From JBBDYG01 sp040901765 (GTDB lineage: Bacteria; Planctomycetota; Planctomycetia; Pirellulales; Lacipirellulaceae): 64,000 nt of DNA. Positions 28,966-38,101 of this stretch are shown one piece after another. The notes beneath the pieces are model-generated. The model was not told the DNA's origin. It made no database searches and saw only the letters and a list, made by a program, of their open reading frames with translations. The stretch spans positions 1 through 64,000 of the forward strand of contig JBBDYG010000114.1 of the NCBI GenBank assembly GCA_040901765.1, read 5' to 3'. The number at the start of each line of letters is the position of its first letter. Within the stretch, counting starts at the first letter, position 1. Both the position numbers and the translations under genes were made by a program.

Positions 28966-30257
28966 TGCGCGCGGGTGCAGCGCTCTGGCTCACCTCGGGC
29001 GCAATTCTCATCGCCGCGTTAGCACAGGCCGAGGACTGGCCGCGATTTCGCGGTCCAAATGGCGCAGCCAAGGCGGTGAACGCGATCATTTCACTCCGCT
29101 GGAGCGAGCAGGAGAACTTGCGCTGGAAAACGCCGCTGCCTGGTCCCGGAGCGAGCAGCCCGATTGTCTATGACGATCGCGTGTACGTCACGTGCTACTC
29201 CGGCTACGGAATCGATCGCGAAAACCCAGGTGAAGTCGCGAAGCTCGTGCGACATCTCCTGGCGGTCGATCGAGCCAGTGGTCGCATCGAGTGGACCGCC
29301 GATTTCCCAGCCACTCAGCCCGAGGACACGTGCAAGGGGTTCCTCGCCGAGCACGGCTATGCATCCAATACACCCGCCACTGATGGCAGTTACATTTACG
29401 CCTTCCTTGGCAAGTCGGGCGTTGTGGCAGTCGACCTTGCGGGCAACACCGTGTGGCAGACAAGCGTGGGAACCGGCTCGGTCGAGCCTCACTGGGGTTC
29501 CGCTGCCAGCGTCGTGCTGCACGACGACAAGGTGATTGTCAACGCGTCGGACGAAAGTCACTCGATCTGGGCGCTCGACAAAACGACCGGCAGGGAGCGC
29601 TGGCGGTATGAGGATGAGCGGTTGAAGCTCGCGGTGGGGACACCCGCCTTAGTCAGCGCGGCTGCGGTGCCACAGGTCGTCATCGCCTGTCCCGATCACC
29701 TGTTAGCTATCTCCGCCGAAACAGGCAAACTTGTGTGGTCGGCCGAGATTCCGATTGACGACAACATCGCTCCCAGCGTGACCGTTGGCGACGACGTTGT
29801 GTATGCGACAGGCGGCCTGGAGGGTGGCTCTGTCGCGGTGCGGCTGGGTGGCCAAGGGGACGTAACGAACAGCCACGTTCTCTGGACCAGCCGACATTAT
29901 AGTTACATCGGCACCCCCGTCTTCCATGAGCGTCATCTCTACTGGATTAGCGACCGTGGCCTGGCCTACTGCCTGCGAGCGACCGACGGCGAGCTCACCC
30001 ATCGTGAGCGGCTAAAAATCAAAGAAGGGGCGGGGCGCGCGTTCTATGCATCCCCCCTCCTCGTCGGCGACAAACTGCTTGCCGTCAGCCGCTATCACGG
30101 CGCATTCCTCTTCGAAGCAGGTCCTCGGATGGCGCTCGTGGCAAATAACATATTTCAGTCGGACGACTCCTCGTTTGGCGCCACTCCAGCAGTGGCTGGG
30201 AGTGAAATCTTTCTGCGCTCCGACAACTTTTTGTACTGCATTGGCCTGCCGCAATGA
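28965..30257 (+). CDS. Secreted PQQ-like (BamB-type) beta-propeller protein
   Basis: 430 residues with a signal peptide (1-22), cleaved just before 'EDWPRFRGPNG', the hallmark start of planctomycete periplasmic PQQ-propeller proteins. Propeller blades are visible as repeated 'LLAVDRASGRIEWTADFP', 'VVAVDLAGNTVWQTSVGTG', 'IWALDKTTGRERWRYED' and 'LLAISAETGKLVWSAEIP'. It lacks evident dehydrogenase residues, so it is more likely a binding or scaffold protein than a quinoprotein enzyme. Translation is coupled to the GH116-like gene (TGATG overlap), so the two probably act together in periplasmic carbohydrate processing. The convergent gene ends 6 bp away. Confidence 0.9.
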   Translation: MRAGAALWLTSGAILIAALAQAEDWPRFRGPNGAAKAVNAIISLRWSEQENLRWKTPLPGPGASSPIVYDDRVYVTCYSGYGIDRENPGEVAKLVRHLLAVDRASGRIEWTADFPATQPEDTCKGFLAEHGYASNTPATDGSYIYAFLGKSGVVAVDLAGNTVWQTSVGTGSVEPHWGSAASVVLHDDKVIVNASDESHSIWALDKTTGRERWRYEDERLKLAVGTPALVSAAAVPQVVIACPDHLLAISAETGKLVWSAEIPIDDNIAPSVTVGDDVVYATGGLEGGSVAVRLGGQGDVTNSHVLWTSRHYSYIGTPVFHERHLYWISDRGLAYCLRATDGELTHRERLKIKEGAGRAFYASPLLVGDKLLAVSRYHGAFLFEAGPRMALVANNIFQSDDSSFGATPAVAGSEIFLRSDNFLYCIGLPQ

Positions 30258-30263
30258 TTTGTC

Positions 30264-30761
30264 CTACAGCGTGATCTCGACCGGCTCGGCCAACTCTTTC
30301 ACGTCCACGTCGTCGTGTTCGGTATCACGCCGGAGGTTGACGAGCTGCGTGGCAGTTTCCGTGATCGGAAATGCGGGCCAGTGCCAGGCCCCGCGATTGA
30401 CCGTAAAACCCACGATTCGCTCCATTTTGAAAGCCACGACCTTGGATGGGTCGGGTTGCTCCTCAGGATCATCGGGGCTGCGATACTCGGCGAAGCATGC
30501 CACGCACTCGCCGTCAATGGGAACGAACCACTCCATCGCCTTGGTGTGGCGTTCCATCTTCGTAAGGAGCATCTCGCGGCGTTTTTCTGTCAGCAAGCCA
30601 ATCGTGCGCGAGATGCCCGCCTCGAATTCGACCATTTTTTCCCAGTAAGTAAGGCTCTCGTTGTCGGCAAGCGGCTCCTTGTCTGGCCGGAGACGAACCA
30701 GCTTTCCATATTTGCTGAAAGCCTCGTCCGTTAGCGTCGCCACTCGAATGATTCGCGTCAT
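30264..30761 (-). CDS. Ureidoglycolate lyase-like (AllA superfamily) cupin
   Basis: 165 residues. The pattern 'VVAFKMERIVGFTVNRGAWHWPAFPI' near residues 107-132 is the conserved core of ureidoglycolate lyase-like proteins, where the RGxWHxPxxP loop forms the active site. Classical AllA releases urea from ureidoglycolate in allantoin breakdown. Here no other allantoin gene is nearby, and the gene follows an SDR dehydrogenase by 13 bp and a beta-helix protein further upstream, so it more likely acts on a sugar acid or other hydroxy-acid derivative. The family has many uncharacterised members. It is cytoplasmic; no signal peptide. Confidence 0.7.
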   Translation of the reverse strand: MTRIIRVATLTDEAFSKYGKLVRLRPDKEPLADNESLTYWEKMVEFEAGISRTIGLLTEKRREMLLTKMERHTKAMEWFVPIDGECVACFAEYRSPDDPEEQPDPSKVVAFKMERIVGFTVNRGAWHWPAFPITETATQLVNLRRDTEHDDVDVKELAEPVEITL

Positions 30762-30774
30762 GTAATCTGCTCCC

Positions 30775-31592
30775 CTATTGATTCATTTTTCGCAGTTCGT
30801 CCTCCGTGCGCCACGGCAAGACGCGCAGTTTGATTCCGCCGTCAACGACGAGATTGGCGCCCGTCGTGTAACCGCTCAGGCGGTCGGACAGCAGCAGCAG
30901 GGCGGCGGGGGCAAGCTCCTGGAGGGCATCCCCAGACCTGCGCCAGGGAATCTCACCCAAAACCCGGTTCATCAATTCACCTTCGAACGCAAGATCCTTG
31001 GTCATTCGCGTGATAAACAGTCCGGGCGTGAGCATGTTCACGCGAATTTTGAACGGCGCTAGCTCCGCCGCGAGCCCTTCCATGTACGGAACGAGTGCCG
31101 ATTTGGTAACGCGGTACGCGATCTCGCCGGGATACAACGTATAGGTTGCAGTCGAACCGATGATCAGGATGGAGCCGCTCTGCTGGGTAATAAATCGCCG
31201 GCCGACTTCGCGGCAGCCGTAGGCGCAGGCGGAAAGATTTGTAGTCAGAGTGTTTTCCCAGCCCTCGGCGGTGATCTTGGTGGCAGGCTCGTCGCAATGG
31301 ACTGCGACATTGTTGATGAATAGGTCGAGTCCTTCCAACTCGTTGATCGCTTCGCGAACCATGCGGACCACATCCGCCTCGCTGCTCACATCCGCGCAGA
31401 AGTGGACCGCCTTCACGCCGTGCGACCGCAATTGGTCGACTGTTTCGGGATAGTCGTGGCGATCAACGATCNNNNNNNNNNGCGCCCCACTTCGACACCC
31501 TCCGCGGCAAGGGCCAACGCCAGGGCCTTGCCAATGCCGACTCCCCCGCCGGTCACTAGCGCCTTCTTGCCGCGCAGTCCTGTGTCGAGCAT
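30775..31592 (-). CDS. SDR-family oxidoreductase, interrupted by an assembly gap
   Basis: The protein starts at ATG 31592 ('MLDTGLRGKKALVTGGGVGIGKALA', with the TGxxxGxG cofactor site), runs into Ns at 31472-31481, and resumes with a stretch ending 'IVDRHDYPETVDQLRSHGVKAVHF'. Later landmarks: 'NNVAVH' (NNAG-like), catalytic Ser in 'GSILIIGSTATYTLYPGEIAYRVTKSALV' with YxxxK replaced by Y-R-V-T-K, and 'RVNMLTPGLFITRMT'. The reading frames on the two sides of the Ns are not in register with exactly 10 bases, so 10 is a placeholder length. The length of about 270 residues suits a classical SDR. The alcohol substrate is unknown. It lies between the beta-helix and AllA-like genes in one operon. Confidence 0.9.
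31472..31481. other. Assembly gap (10 Ns)
   Basis: Ten unresolved bases inside the SDR gene. The left and right coding frames do not join with a spacing of 10, so the true distance differs. The sequence on either side ('GVEVGR' and 'IVDRHDYP') suggests only a few residues are missing or even that the contigs overlap. Confidence 1.
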
Positions 31593-31602
31593 GACGCTTT
31601 AC

Positions 31603-32673
31603 CTACTTCGAAGCGGAACGGCTGGTTGCCTCCCGCAGCTCGGAAAATCTCCTGAATGGAGGGCGGTTCGAGCTAAGAACGATGTTCGTGTCGTTCCCAC
31701 TCCGATCTTCCCATGCGAAATCTTCCAGCGGCGGATGGACCTCGAATACCGAGTGTCGAGCGCCTGGCTCGAGCACCAACGCTTGATTCCGCTTCTCGAA
31801 TGTGAAGGTGCCCATAATGACGTACCACTTGCCATACCCGCCGGCCGCGCGAATGGCGATCGCACCGGGCAAACTGGCATCGACGTTCACTTGCCACACG
31901 CTGCAATCGACGCCCCCCGCGCTCTCCTCGATGCAGGTCTGGCACATCCGGACATAGCTGAGCCAGAACCAATTCGTATCGCACTTGCCGAACGTCGAGG
32001 CGGCGCCCTCGCGAGTCCCGGCGGCGCCAACGTAAACGCCCCGCTCAAAACCGAGCACGTCGGTGCCTTCGAATCGATTGACGCAGACGTTTTCCGCCGA
32101 GGGATCGACAAGCAACCCCGTGCCGCGTTTGTTTGTGCCGATAAGCCCGCTAAAGTTAACAAAACTCATTAGTGCCGGCATTCTCGCCGTCGGTCGTACG
32201 CACAATGCGGCGCCGCTCGAGCTACTCTCGATCGTCCCGAAATTATAACGGCAACGATTCATGCCGCGAATCACGACGGCATCACCGTCGGCCGGCTGAT
32301 AGTCGAGCGTCGTTCCCTCCGCCCGGATTGCGCAATTCGCGGCATCGGGCACCTCGAGCGTAGCTGAGATATGGTAGGTTCCCGGCAACCACTCCACGGC
32401 ATGGTTGAGCGTGCATTCCACGGTCTGCTGCGTTTTCGGATTGACGTCGATCTTTGTTTTACCGCGCCGGCCCTTGGCCAGCGACGCAGCGAGCTCGATC
32501 TGGTCGTCTTCGCCATCGCACACAAGATCCGCTTTCGCCTTTTCCTCGGGAAGCGAATCGGAGGCGGCAACTACAATTGCGGCCGGAATTGGGCTCGCGG
32601 CAGCCAGCGCCAGCCATGCGGCGGCGCTGAACAAGCAAGATGCTTTACAGGCTTCGTTCAACAGCACGATCAT
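31603..32673 (-). CDS. Secreted right-handed beta-helix protein
   Basis: 356 residues from ATG 32673 (an upstream TTG at 32697 is less likely); the N-terminus is hydrophobic (CLFSAAAWLALAAASPIPAA), so it is exported. The body shows a pectate-lyase-like parallel beta-helix pattern. 'ADLVCDGEDDQIELAASLAKG' is the typical 'DG.dDt.aiq.Al' opening of beta-helix proteins, followed by 'LPGTYHISATLEVPDAANCAIRAEGTTLDY' and repeating short strands. No catalytic residues are clear. The stop is 10 bp before the SDR start, so the extracellular protein and two cytoplasmic enzymes share an operon, consistent with glycan degradation or binding. Parts resemble the beta-helix units of the large protein at 55486. 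Confidence 0.75.
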   Translation of the reverse strand: MIVLLNEACKASCLFSAAAWLALAAASPIPAAIVVAASDSLPEEKAKADLVCDGEDDQIELAASLAKGRRGKTKIDVNPKTQQTVECTLNHAVEWLPGTYHISATLEVPDAANCAIRAEGTTLDYQPADGDAVVIRGMNRCRYNFGTIESSSSGAALCVRPTARMPALMSFVNFSGLIGTNKRGTGLLVDPSAENVCVNRFEGTDVLGFERGVYVGAAGTREGAASTFGKCDTNWFWLSYVRMCQTCIEESAGGVDCSVWQVNVDASLPGAIAIRAAGGYGKWYVIMGTFTFEKRNQALVLEPGARHSVFEVHPPLEDFAWEDRSGNDTNIVLSSNRPPFRRFSELREATSRSASK

Positions 32674-32782
32674 CGGCGCGGTGACTCTATCGAGCAAAAA
32701 AGCACGGGAGGCGCACCAGTTTCAACGGTGGTATTCGTTCAACACGTACGCCAGGAATTAATTCAAGGATTGAATTTGCAGA

Positions 32783-33277
32783 CTAACGTGCCGCGCGCCG
32801 GCCGAGGGAACTTTCAAGGTTGAACACCACGGGTTCCTCCGTCGGAGGAACGGTGCACGAGAGAGGGGTAGTTTCGGCGCTGAGATACACCCTCGGCAAA
32901 GCGCTAGGGGTGTAAGGCAGATTCGCCGTTCTCCCACGCATCTCCATACGAATCAGATCCTCCGGATTGTTAGGATCGACATTTGCAAACTCTTCTGCGG
33001 CCGACTTGGGGGTCTTGGATATCACCACCTTGTACTCACCTGGAGCCACGCCATCTCCAGGCTGAAACGTTGTGAACTGAACCAGGCCCTCCGCATCGGA
33101 GATGCCTACCGCCGTACGCCGGGCCTCTTTTCCGGTTCCGACCAGGGTGACGCTCGCGCCCTCCAATGGCTGGCCGTCCAGCGTCACCTTGGCATGGAGA
33201 TCGCACATGCCTTCCCCGCAGCCGGTGACACTTCCGACAAGAATCATGGTGGTCAGTGCCATTATCCGGTATAGCAT
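32783..33277 (-). CDS. Small lipoprotein with a carboxypeptidase-regulatory-like domain
   Basis: 164 residues from ATG 33277, chosen because 'MALTTMILVGSVTGC' then forms a clean lipoprotein signal with the lipobox Cys. The rest is a transthyretin-like beta-sandwich: 'AKVTLDGQPLEGASVTLVGTG', 'ISDAEGLVQFTTFQPGDGVAPGEYKVVISK'. Planctomycete genomes hold many such lipoproteins next to DUF1559 prepilin-like genes, as here (70 bp downstream of a DUF1559 gene on the same strand). A structural or envelope role is likely; no enzyme activity is expected. Confidence 0.85.
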   Translation of the reverse strand: MLYRIMALTTMILVGSVTGCGEGMCDLHAKVTLDGQPLEGASVTLVGTGKEARRTAVGISDAEGLVQFTTFQPGDGVAPGEYKVVISKTPKSAAEEFANVDPNNPEDLIRMEMRGRTANLPYTPSALPRVYLSAETTPLSCTVPPTEEPVVFNLESSLGRRAAR

Positions 33278-33347
33278 CCGCTTAGTCCTGATGCGAAAAA
33301 CGACTATCAAACGACCGATCACCGCGCCACTGTTGGAGCTGTGCAAG

Positions 33348-34391
33348 TCAAAACGGCGCTCCATACGGAAATGGCACGCCATCGCTTTTGTGGCCGACCA
33401 GGTTCAGGGTCAATTGATCGATGGACTCGTTAATGAATTGCACGGACCCATCAACCAGCACGAACAGCGCGCCGCCAGTATGGTGCGAGCTGAATCCGGC
33501 CGAGGTGTTATAGTTCGATTTATGGAAATTGGGCGGTGTGCAGTTGGTTTGATCCGGGTTGATCGCGAAGTTGATCGGCACGATCGTGTTTCCGAAGGCA
33601 TAGCCGCTATTGGTCCCCGCCCACCAGCCCACGCTTGGAGCCCGTGCGACCACCGCGGAATGGCCTTCGTAAGCGGGACGCTTCTCGCCCACCATAATCG
33701 TCTTGCTGGTGCCATCGGTGACTTCTTTCAATTTCACGCGAATCGCTCCCCAACGCGTAAACATGCCGTGCAAAGGACAAGGTTTGCCGGGGCCGCAAGA
33801 ATCGGGCAAGCCATGGTCGATCGACGTATTTTCCCAATAGGGAGACTCACAAGCGAATTGGTTGAAACTACAGAATCCACTGCTTATGCACGTCGGTCCC
33901 ATGCTTCCCGTGTAGTTCGAGTGGGGTAGATCGCGTTCGTAGTCGTCACTGGGACAACGAAACAGGCCAATCACGGGAATCAACTGGTCGGGGCGAGACA
34001 TAACCCAGACCATAATTGGCGCAGTGGTGTTATCGGGGGGAATTTGGTCCGCGACCGCCTGCTCTTCAACGAAGGGCAGGATCCATGCCATCCACGATTG
34101 GTGCACGTTGGCAAAGCCACCCGACCCATTTCCCGGCAGGCCACCCGGCACATAACGATTGCTTTGGTCGCGCGTAAAGCCAACCTCGCCACCGACGGGG
34201 AAATGTCCGTAGACATCGTGAAAGTTCACAAGGCCTAAACCGATCTGCTTGATGTTGTTTTGGCATTGCGATCGGCGGGCTGCCTCGCGGGCCGCCTGGA
34301 CGGCCGGGAGTAATAGCGCAACCAAAATACCGATGATCGCGATCACCACCAAGAGTTCCACGAGGGTAAAACCCCGTCGTAGCCGCCCCAT
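33348..34391 (-). CDS. DUF1559 prepilin-like (type IV pilin-like N-terminus) protein
   Basis: 347 residues from ATG 34391; the longer frame to 34496 would place residues before the prepilin motif. The N-terminus 'RRGFTLVELLVVIAIIGILVALLLPAVQAAREAARR' (20 residues shown in parts at positions 6-40) is a type III prepilin signal with the G/F cleavage site and Glu5. The body is the DUF1559 domain, including 'CQNNIKQIGLGLVNFHDVYG', the central 'MVGEKRP' and the family ending 'ALFVLVDGSVQFINESID'. Such genes occur in tens to hundreds of copies in planctomycetes and are assumed to be surface pseudopilins. The lipoprotein follows downstream. Confidence 0.94.
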   Translation of the reverse strand: MGRLRRGFTLVELLVVIAIIGILVALLLPAVQAAREAARRSQCQNNIKQIGLGLVNFHDVYGHFPVGGEVGFTRDQSNRYVPGGLPGNGSGGFANVHQSWMAWILPFVEEQAVADQIPPDNTTAPIMVWVMSRPDQLIPVIGLFRCPSDDYERDLPHSNYTGSMGPTCISSGFCSFNQFACESPYWENTSIDHGLPDSCGPGKPCPLHGMFTRWGAIRVKLKEVTDGTSKTIMVGEKRPAYEGHSAVVARAPSVGWWAGTNSGYAFGNTIVPINFAINPDQTNCTPPNFHKSNYNTSAGFSSHHTGGALFVLVDGSVQFINESIDQLTLNLVGHKSDGVPFPYGAPF

Positions 34392-35138
34392 GTGTCTACG
34401 CCCTTTCACGATGTGCCGAGTAGTGCGGAAAAGGAGACTAGAAACCGCATGATAGCCTGCTCTCGCCACTGGGGGTGCTGAGTGACAAGTTCCCACTCAA
34501 AGCCCAGATAGCGAGAGAAGGCACGCCGCTGTTGAAAACTATTGTAGCGAGCAAAAGCCAAAAGCGGGAGACCTTTTGTGCGAATTTTTTTGACTTTTTA
34601 TTGCTAAGAGTCCATTCCAAAATGCATTCCCGATGGCCTGATCGAGTATTTTCCCGTCCGCGAACAGGGCTAGGCCGGATGCACGCTACGCCCTATGCCG
34701 ATCCCGGAAACCCAATTCCAGAGGGGCTCAGTCGGCGAATATATGCCTGGAAACGGCACAAAACTGGTGCGGTTTGGATTCCCCCTCAACTTCCCTTCCT
34801 ATTCAAGCAGTCGGACTCCCAGGGTGCCGACAGACGACCTTCCAGAAAATTTCTATCAATCCTTGGGAAATCTATTGACACCCGCAACGGGCGCAGTACG
34901 ATCAATATTTAGATTGCTAAAAGTCCATTGCGGAATTGGTGGTTCGAAGCTCGGGGTGCTTCCGTTCGCACACGGACTGGAGCGGTGCAGGGGCGTTGCG
35001 ATTAGCGGGGTGCTATTCGCGACTCGTGGGTATCAGCACAGCGTTCGGCATACGGCGAAAATCTGCAGCGCACTAAGTGGGTTGCAGGCTCGGCGACCGC
35101 CGACTGATCGTTCCATTTCAGAAAGGGAGGGTGAACTT
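34392..35138. promoter_or_regulatory. Long intergenic region with two TTGCTAAAA-type elements
   Basis: 747 bp between the divergent DUF1559 and PEP-CTERM genes, with no convincing gene. Two elements share the longer string TTGCTAARAGTCCATT: 34601-34616 and 34914-34929. The second lies just after a sigma70-like promoter, TTGACA (34875-34880), 16 bp, TACGAT (34897-34902), so the PEP-CTERM transcript probably begins near 34909-34914 with a 5' leader of about 225 nt. The first copy has only a weak AT-rich upstream. A frame through 34695-35138 has no family resemblance and is treated as non-coding. Confidence 0.55.
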
Positions 35139-35909
35139 ATGACGCAATTGTGTGTGCGACGCGGCCTGCGGAGGGTAGGACTGGTGGCTGCTGTGGTATT
35201 CATAGCTAATCCTGTTCTGGCCCAATTAGACTACTCCGCAAGCCTCGGCGCCGATTTCCGTGCGAACGTCGGCGGGGTAGTTGGTGGCCAGCCGACGAGC
35301 AATCCATTCGGCGCTAATCTCGAATGGACTTTCTTGCCACCCGCTGGAAAGAGCTTGGCGTCAGTTCCAGGCGGAATTCCTGCCTCGGGCCAAGCGGGTT
35401 GGTGCCAGTCGGATGACGGTACTTCATGCAACGGCGATCCGACATGGAGCTATTTTAGTACTCCCTGGCAACCAGGTGTCACAATTGAACCGGGCTTAAC
35501 TGGCCATGGTCCTCAAGAACTCTTGTGGACCGCGCCGGCCAATATCAATGAAGGTGGAGTGGCGATCAGCGGCTCGATCGAGCAGCTTTTCGAGACCGCC
35601 CGCAGAATGCGGTTGTCGGTTTTTAAGAACGGCAACGCGACTGCCGCGTTTACGGTCGACGCGCTCCCGCCGTTTGTGAATGGAGTGTTGCTGCAACGAG
35701 TTAATTTTGGCCCCCTCGACGTCTTTGTGGGTGCCGGCGACACACTGCTGTTCCGCATGGATGGCAGCGGCGAAGGTGGCAATGGCGTGCCGACTTTCGT
35801 GGCTTGGGACCTGAGCCTCCGCGAAGCGGTCGTGGTGCCAGAACCGACGACGATTGCGCTCTTGCTCACTGGCTTAGCGGTCGTTTGGGCCGTCAATCGT
35901 GCGCGATAA
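35139..35909 (+). CDS. PEP-CTERM sorted surface protein
   Basis: 256 residues from ATG 35139 with AGGGAGG 9 nt upstream; signal peptide 'RRVGLVAAVVFIANPVLA'. The C-terminus is a PEP-CTERM sorting signal: VVPEPTTIALLLTGLAVVWAVNRAR read as the VPEP motif, a hydrophobic helix and a final basic cluster, recognised by exosortase. The middle is a beta-sandwich-like domain with 'PGLTGHGPQELLWTAPANINEGGVAISG', then 'RLSVFKNGNATAAF' and 'GAGDTLLFRMDGSGEGGNG'. A closely similar arrangement occurs in the proteins at 36179 and 55486. It likely sits on the cell surface or in extracellular matrix; a binding role for sugars is inference. Confidence 0.92.
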   Translation: MTQLCVRRGLRRVGLVAAVVFIANPVLAQLDYSASLGADFRANVGGVVGGQPTSNPFGANLEWTFLPPAGKSLASVPGGIPASGQAGWCQSDDGTSCNGDPTWSYFSTPWQPGVTIEPGLTGHGPQELLWTAPANINEGGVAISGSIEQLFETARRMRLSVFKNGNATAAFTVDALPPFVNGVLLQRVNFGPLDVFVGAGDTLLFRMDGSGEGGNGVPTFVAWDLSLREAVVVPEPTTIALLLTGLAVVWAVNRAR

Positions 35910-36178
35910 TGTCAGCGACGTTGCTGAAGTTTACATAGCTTACACCTGGATAGCGGAAGGAGTTTTGCGTCACAAATTGCCATCGAAGGACGGCGAACTG
36001 TGACCGCGATCTTCTTCCGCTATTTTTCACCGCACCATGTGTGCATGGGTTTTCATTCGGTGACATGGCACGCGCGCCGGTATAGCTCAAGCAGCGATGC
36101 GATATTGACGAGTCGTGCGCGGAATCTAGCCCATCCGGCCGATCGGACACGGTTGGTCATTCTTGGAGGAACATTGAC
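35910..36178. other. Intergenic region between two PEP-CTERM genes
   Basis: 269 bp without a gene. The only signal I can support is GGAGGA about 10 nt ahead of the next ATG (36179). No terminator-like hairpin and no copy of the TTGCTAAAA element were seen, so the second gene may be read through from the first or have its own unrecognised promoter. Confidence 0.4.
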
Positions 36179-38029
36179 ATGAATCGGCGTCTAGTGCGGT
36201 TGGCAGCATCCGTTTGCGTGTTGGTCGCAGGGGGAGGATCAAGTTTTCCCGCATACGCGGCCGTATCGAACTTGGCGGCTGAGTTTTCCCTCGCCCAAAA
36301 TCCGAACGGAGTGTGGACCTACGGCTATCTGAATGCGGGTGGCTTCACGCACACGAATGACGATTTCATATTGAATGGTTCGAACACGGGATTTGTCGCC
36401 TACGACCAAGTCTTGGGGGCCGGTGGCGGCGGCGGTTCAGGATGGTCAACGGGCTTTGGCTTCCCCTTTGCCGGCGTGTGGAATGTGCCGCCCACGGCAG
36501 CGTCGGTTGCTCCCTTCCCCAGCTTGACCGACTTCCCCAGTGCCGAGGGCGACAATCCTGATTATCCCAATGGCGTAATCGGCGGACACGCACCCAACTG
36601 CAATTTCTGCAGTGGCTGGCATGCCATCAGGTACACAGCGGCAACCAGCGGACCGGTCGACATCGACATGGTCTCATGGCAAACGGGAATCTATCCCAAT
36701 ACGGGGCCGGGAGGAGCTGATCCCTTGTTCGGCGGCAATACCCGCCCTCACCAAGTGATGATTCAGAAGCAGGTCGGCGCAACGACGACGACGTTAATTC
36801 GAACGCCCCAGGTGACTCGACACGGCTGGAGGAATCTCACGGGAACACCGGAACACACAACGGCGGGGGCTGCAACACCCGGTGATGCCTACTCATTCGC
36901 CAGTCAGCAGGACGAGATCGACGCAGCGATTCGCAGTTCGGCGAATCCCAACCTGTATCGTCTGACCAACGTACAGCTCAATGCGGGCGAGTCACTCATC
37001 ATTAGCTTGGCAGCCTATTTCGGCGACAACCAAGTCGGCTTTAACGGCTTGAACGCCGTGGTTCGTAGTGGCGTCGATCGAATCGCTACGTCGCGCTGGG
37101 ACCTATCCGACGATTGGAGCGTGCATGGCTCCACGGCAGCGGGCATTGGGCCCGACGGCGCCTGGTCGTACGGTATTTTGAAGATCGGGGCCTTTGCCGC
37201 CTACGACAAAACAATGTTCGGCCGCCTCCCCGACGACGGCACTCTACCCCGCGAAAATCATGCTTGGGGAACAAATGCGCCGGGGTGGTTTGTTGCCTCC
37301 GCAGCCGAGCCTGAGACGGGTCCCGTGGTGCCGGGCATGGTCAAAGACTATTCCGGCTTCAACAGTCTGACGAAGGTCTTTGACTCAGGCACGGTGAGTC
37401 AGGTAATTGGGGACTGGTCAGGCGGCGAGGTCGCCCTTCACACCCCGAGCACCGAAGTCGATGCCGACCGTACCAGCGTCATCCGCTGGACCGCGCCCCG
37501 CAATATGACCGTCAACGCCGATGGTGCGTTGTGGCGGTTGACGCTCCCTGACGACACCGATCGCCGGCACCAGTTCGAATTGCTAAAAAATGGCGCGTCA
37601 TTGGCGTCCGGTACAATCGACGAATTGGATTTCGATTGCGCCGGCGGTGGCATGAATTCAGCTTGCCCCGCGGAATTCAACGTCGGCGGCATCAGCGTCT
37701 TGACCGGAGACCTGCTCGAACTCCACATCTCGCCGCTCGCGGGAAGCCTTGTGGGCGACTACAACGGCGATGGAACGGTCAACGCGCCCGACTATACTGT
37801 TTGGCGCGACTCGCATGGCTCCCAAACTCAATACGATGATTGGAAAGCGAACTTCGGAAGCACCGGCGGAGGAGGAGGCAACGCGACACCAAGCTTTATT
37901 GGCGTCGATTTCACCGTCAGCGAGGATAGCATCGGAAACGGCGGCGCAGTTCCCGAACCGGCATCGCTGATGCTGTTCGTCGCGGCAGCCGTTTTTTCCG
38001 CCGCCGCATTGCGGCGTCGGATTGGGTAG
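36179..38029 (+). CDS. PEP-CTERM surface protein with a dockerin-like module
   Basis: 616 residues; signal peptide 'LAASVCVLVAGGGSSFPAYA'. Two related beta-rich units can be seen: residues 25-300 ('FSLAQNPNGVWTYGYLNAGGF', 'HAPNCNFCSGWHAIRYTAA') and residues 300-515 ('DLSDDWSVHGSTAAGIGPDGAWSYGIL', 'SVIRWTAPRNMTVNADG', 'FELLKNGASLASGTIDEL'). A dockerin-like 'GDYNGDGTVNAPDYTVWRDSHGS' follows near 525, and then a VPEPASLMLF sorting helix and RRRIG tail. The dockerin-type calcium motif plus exosortase signal is a common planctomycete C-terminal cassette. It ends 72 bp from the convergent DUF1501 gene. The ligand is unknown. Confidence 0.92.
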   Translation: MNRRLVRLAASVCVLVAGGGSSFPAYAAVSNLAAEFSLAQNPNGVWTYGYLNAGGFTHTNDDFILNGSNTGFVAYDQVLGAGGGGGSGWSTGFGFPFAGVWNVPPTAASVAPFPSLTDFPSAEGDNPDYPNGVIGGHAPNCNFCSGWHAIRYTAATSGPVDIDMVSWQTGIYPNTGPGGADPLFGGNTRPHQVMIQKQVGATTTTLIRTPQVTRHGWRNLTGTPEHTTAGAATPGDAYSFASQQDEIDAAIRSSANPNLYRLTNVQLNAGESLIISLAAYFGDNQVGFNGLNAVVRSGVDRIATSRWDLSDDWSVHGSTAAGIGPDGAWSYGILKIGAFAAYDKTMFGRLPDDGTLPRENHAWGTNAPGWFVASAAEPETGPVVPGMVKDYSGFNSLTKVFDSGTVSQVIGDWSGGEVALHTPSTEVDADRTSVIRWTAPRNMTVNADGALWRLTLPDDTDRRHQFELLKNGASLASGTIDELDFDCAGGGMNSACPAEFNVGGISVLTGDLLELHISPLAGSLVGDYNGDGTVNAPDYTVWRDSHGSQTQYDDWKANFGSTGGGGGNATPSFIGVDFTVSEDSIGNGGAVPEPASLMLFVAAAVFSAAALRRRIG

Positions 38030-38101
38030 TTGCACCAAACTGTAAATAGGAAGGCACTTCGCCCGATTGGCATCTTCCAAAGCCGCTCGGACCCTCGCTG
38101 G

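Noticed and set aside
30257..30264. Terminator between the convergent PQQ-propeller and AllA-like genes
   Set aside because: Only six bases separate the stops and no stable hairpin with a T-run is visible.
33102..33929. 275-codon plus-strand frame
   Set aside because: It lies antisense to the lipoprotein and DUF1559 genes, both well supported, and has no family resemblance.
34695..35138. Extended N-terminus (148 codons) of the first PEP-CTERM gene
   Set aside because: A clear signal peptide with AGGGAGG ahead of it starts at 35139, and the upstream part contains the promoter.
37584..37592. TTGCTAAAA inside the PEP-CTERM/dockerin gene
   Set aside because: It codes for part of LLKN and has no promoter context, so I do not list it as a regulatory element; it is kept as a reminder that the word also occurs by chance.
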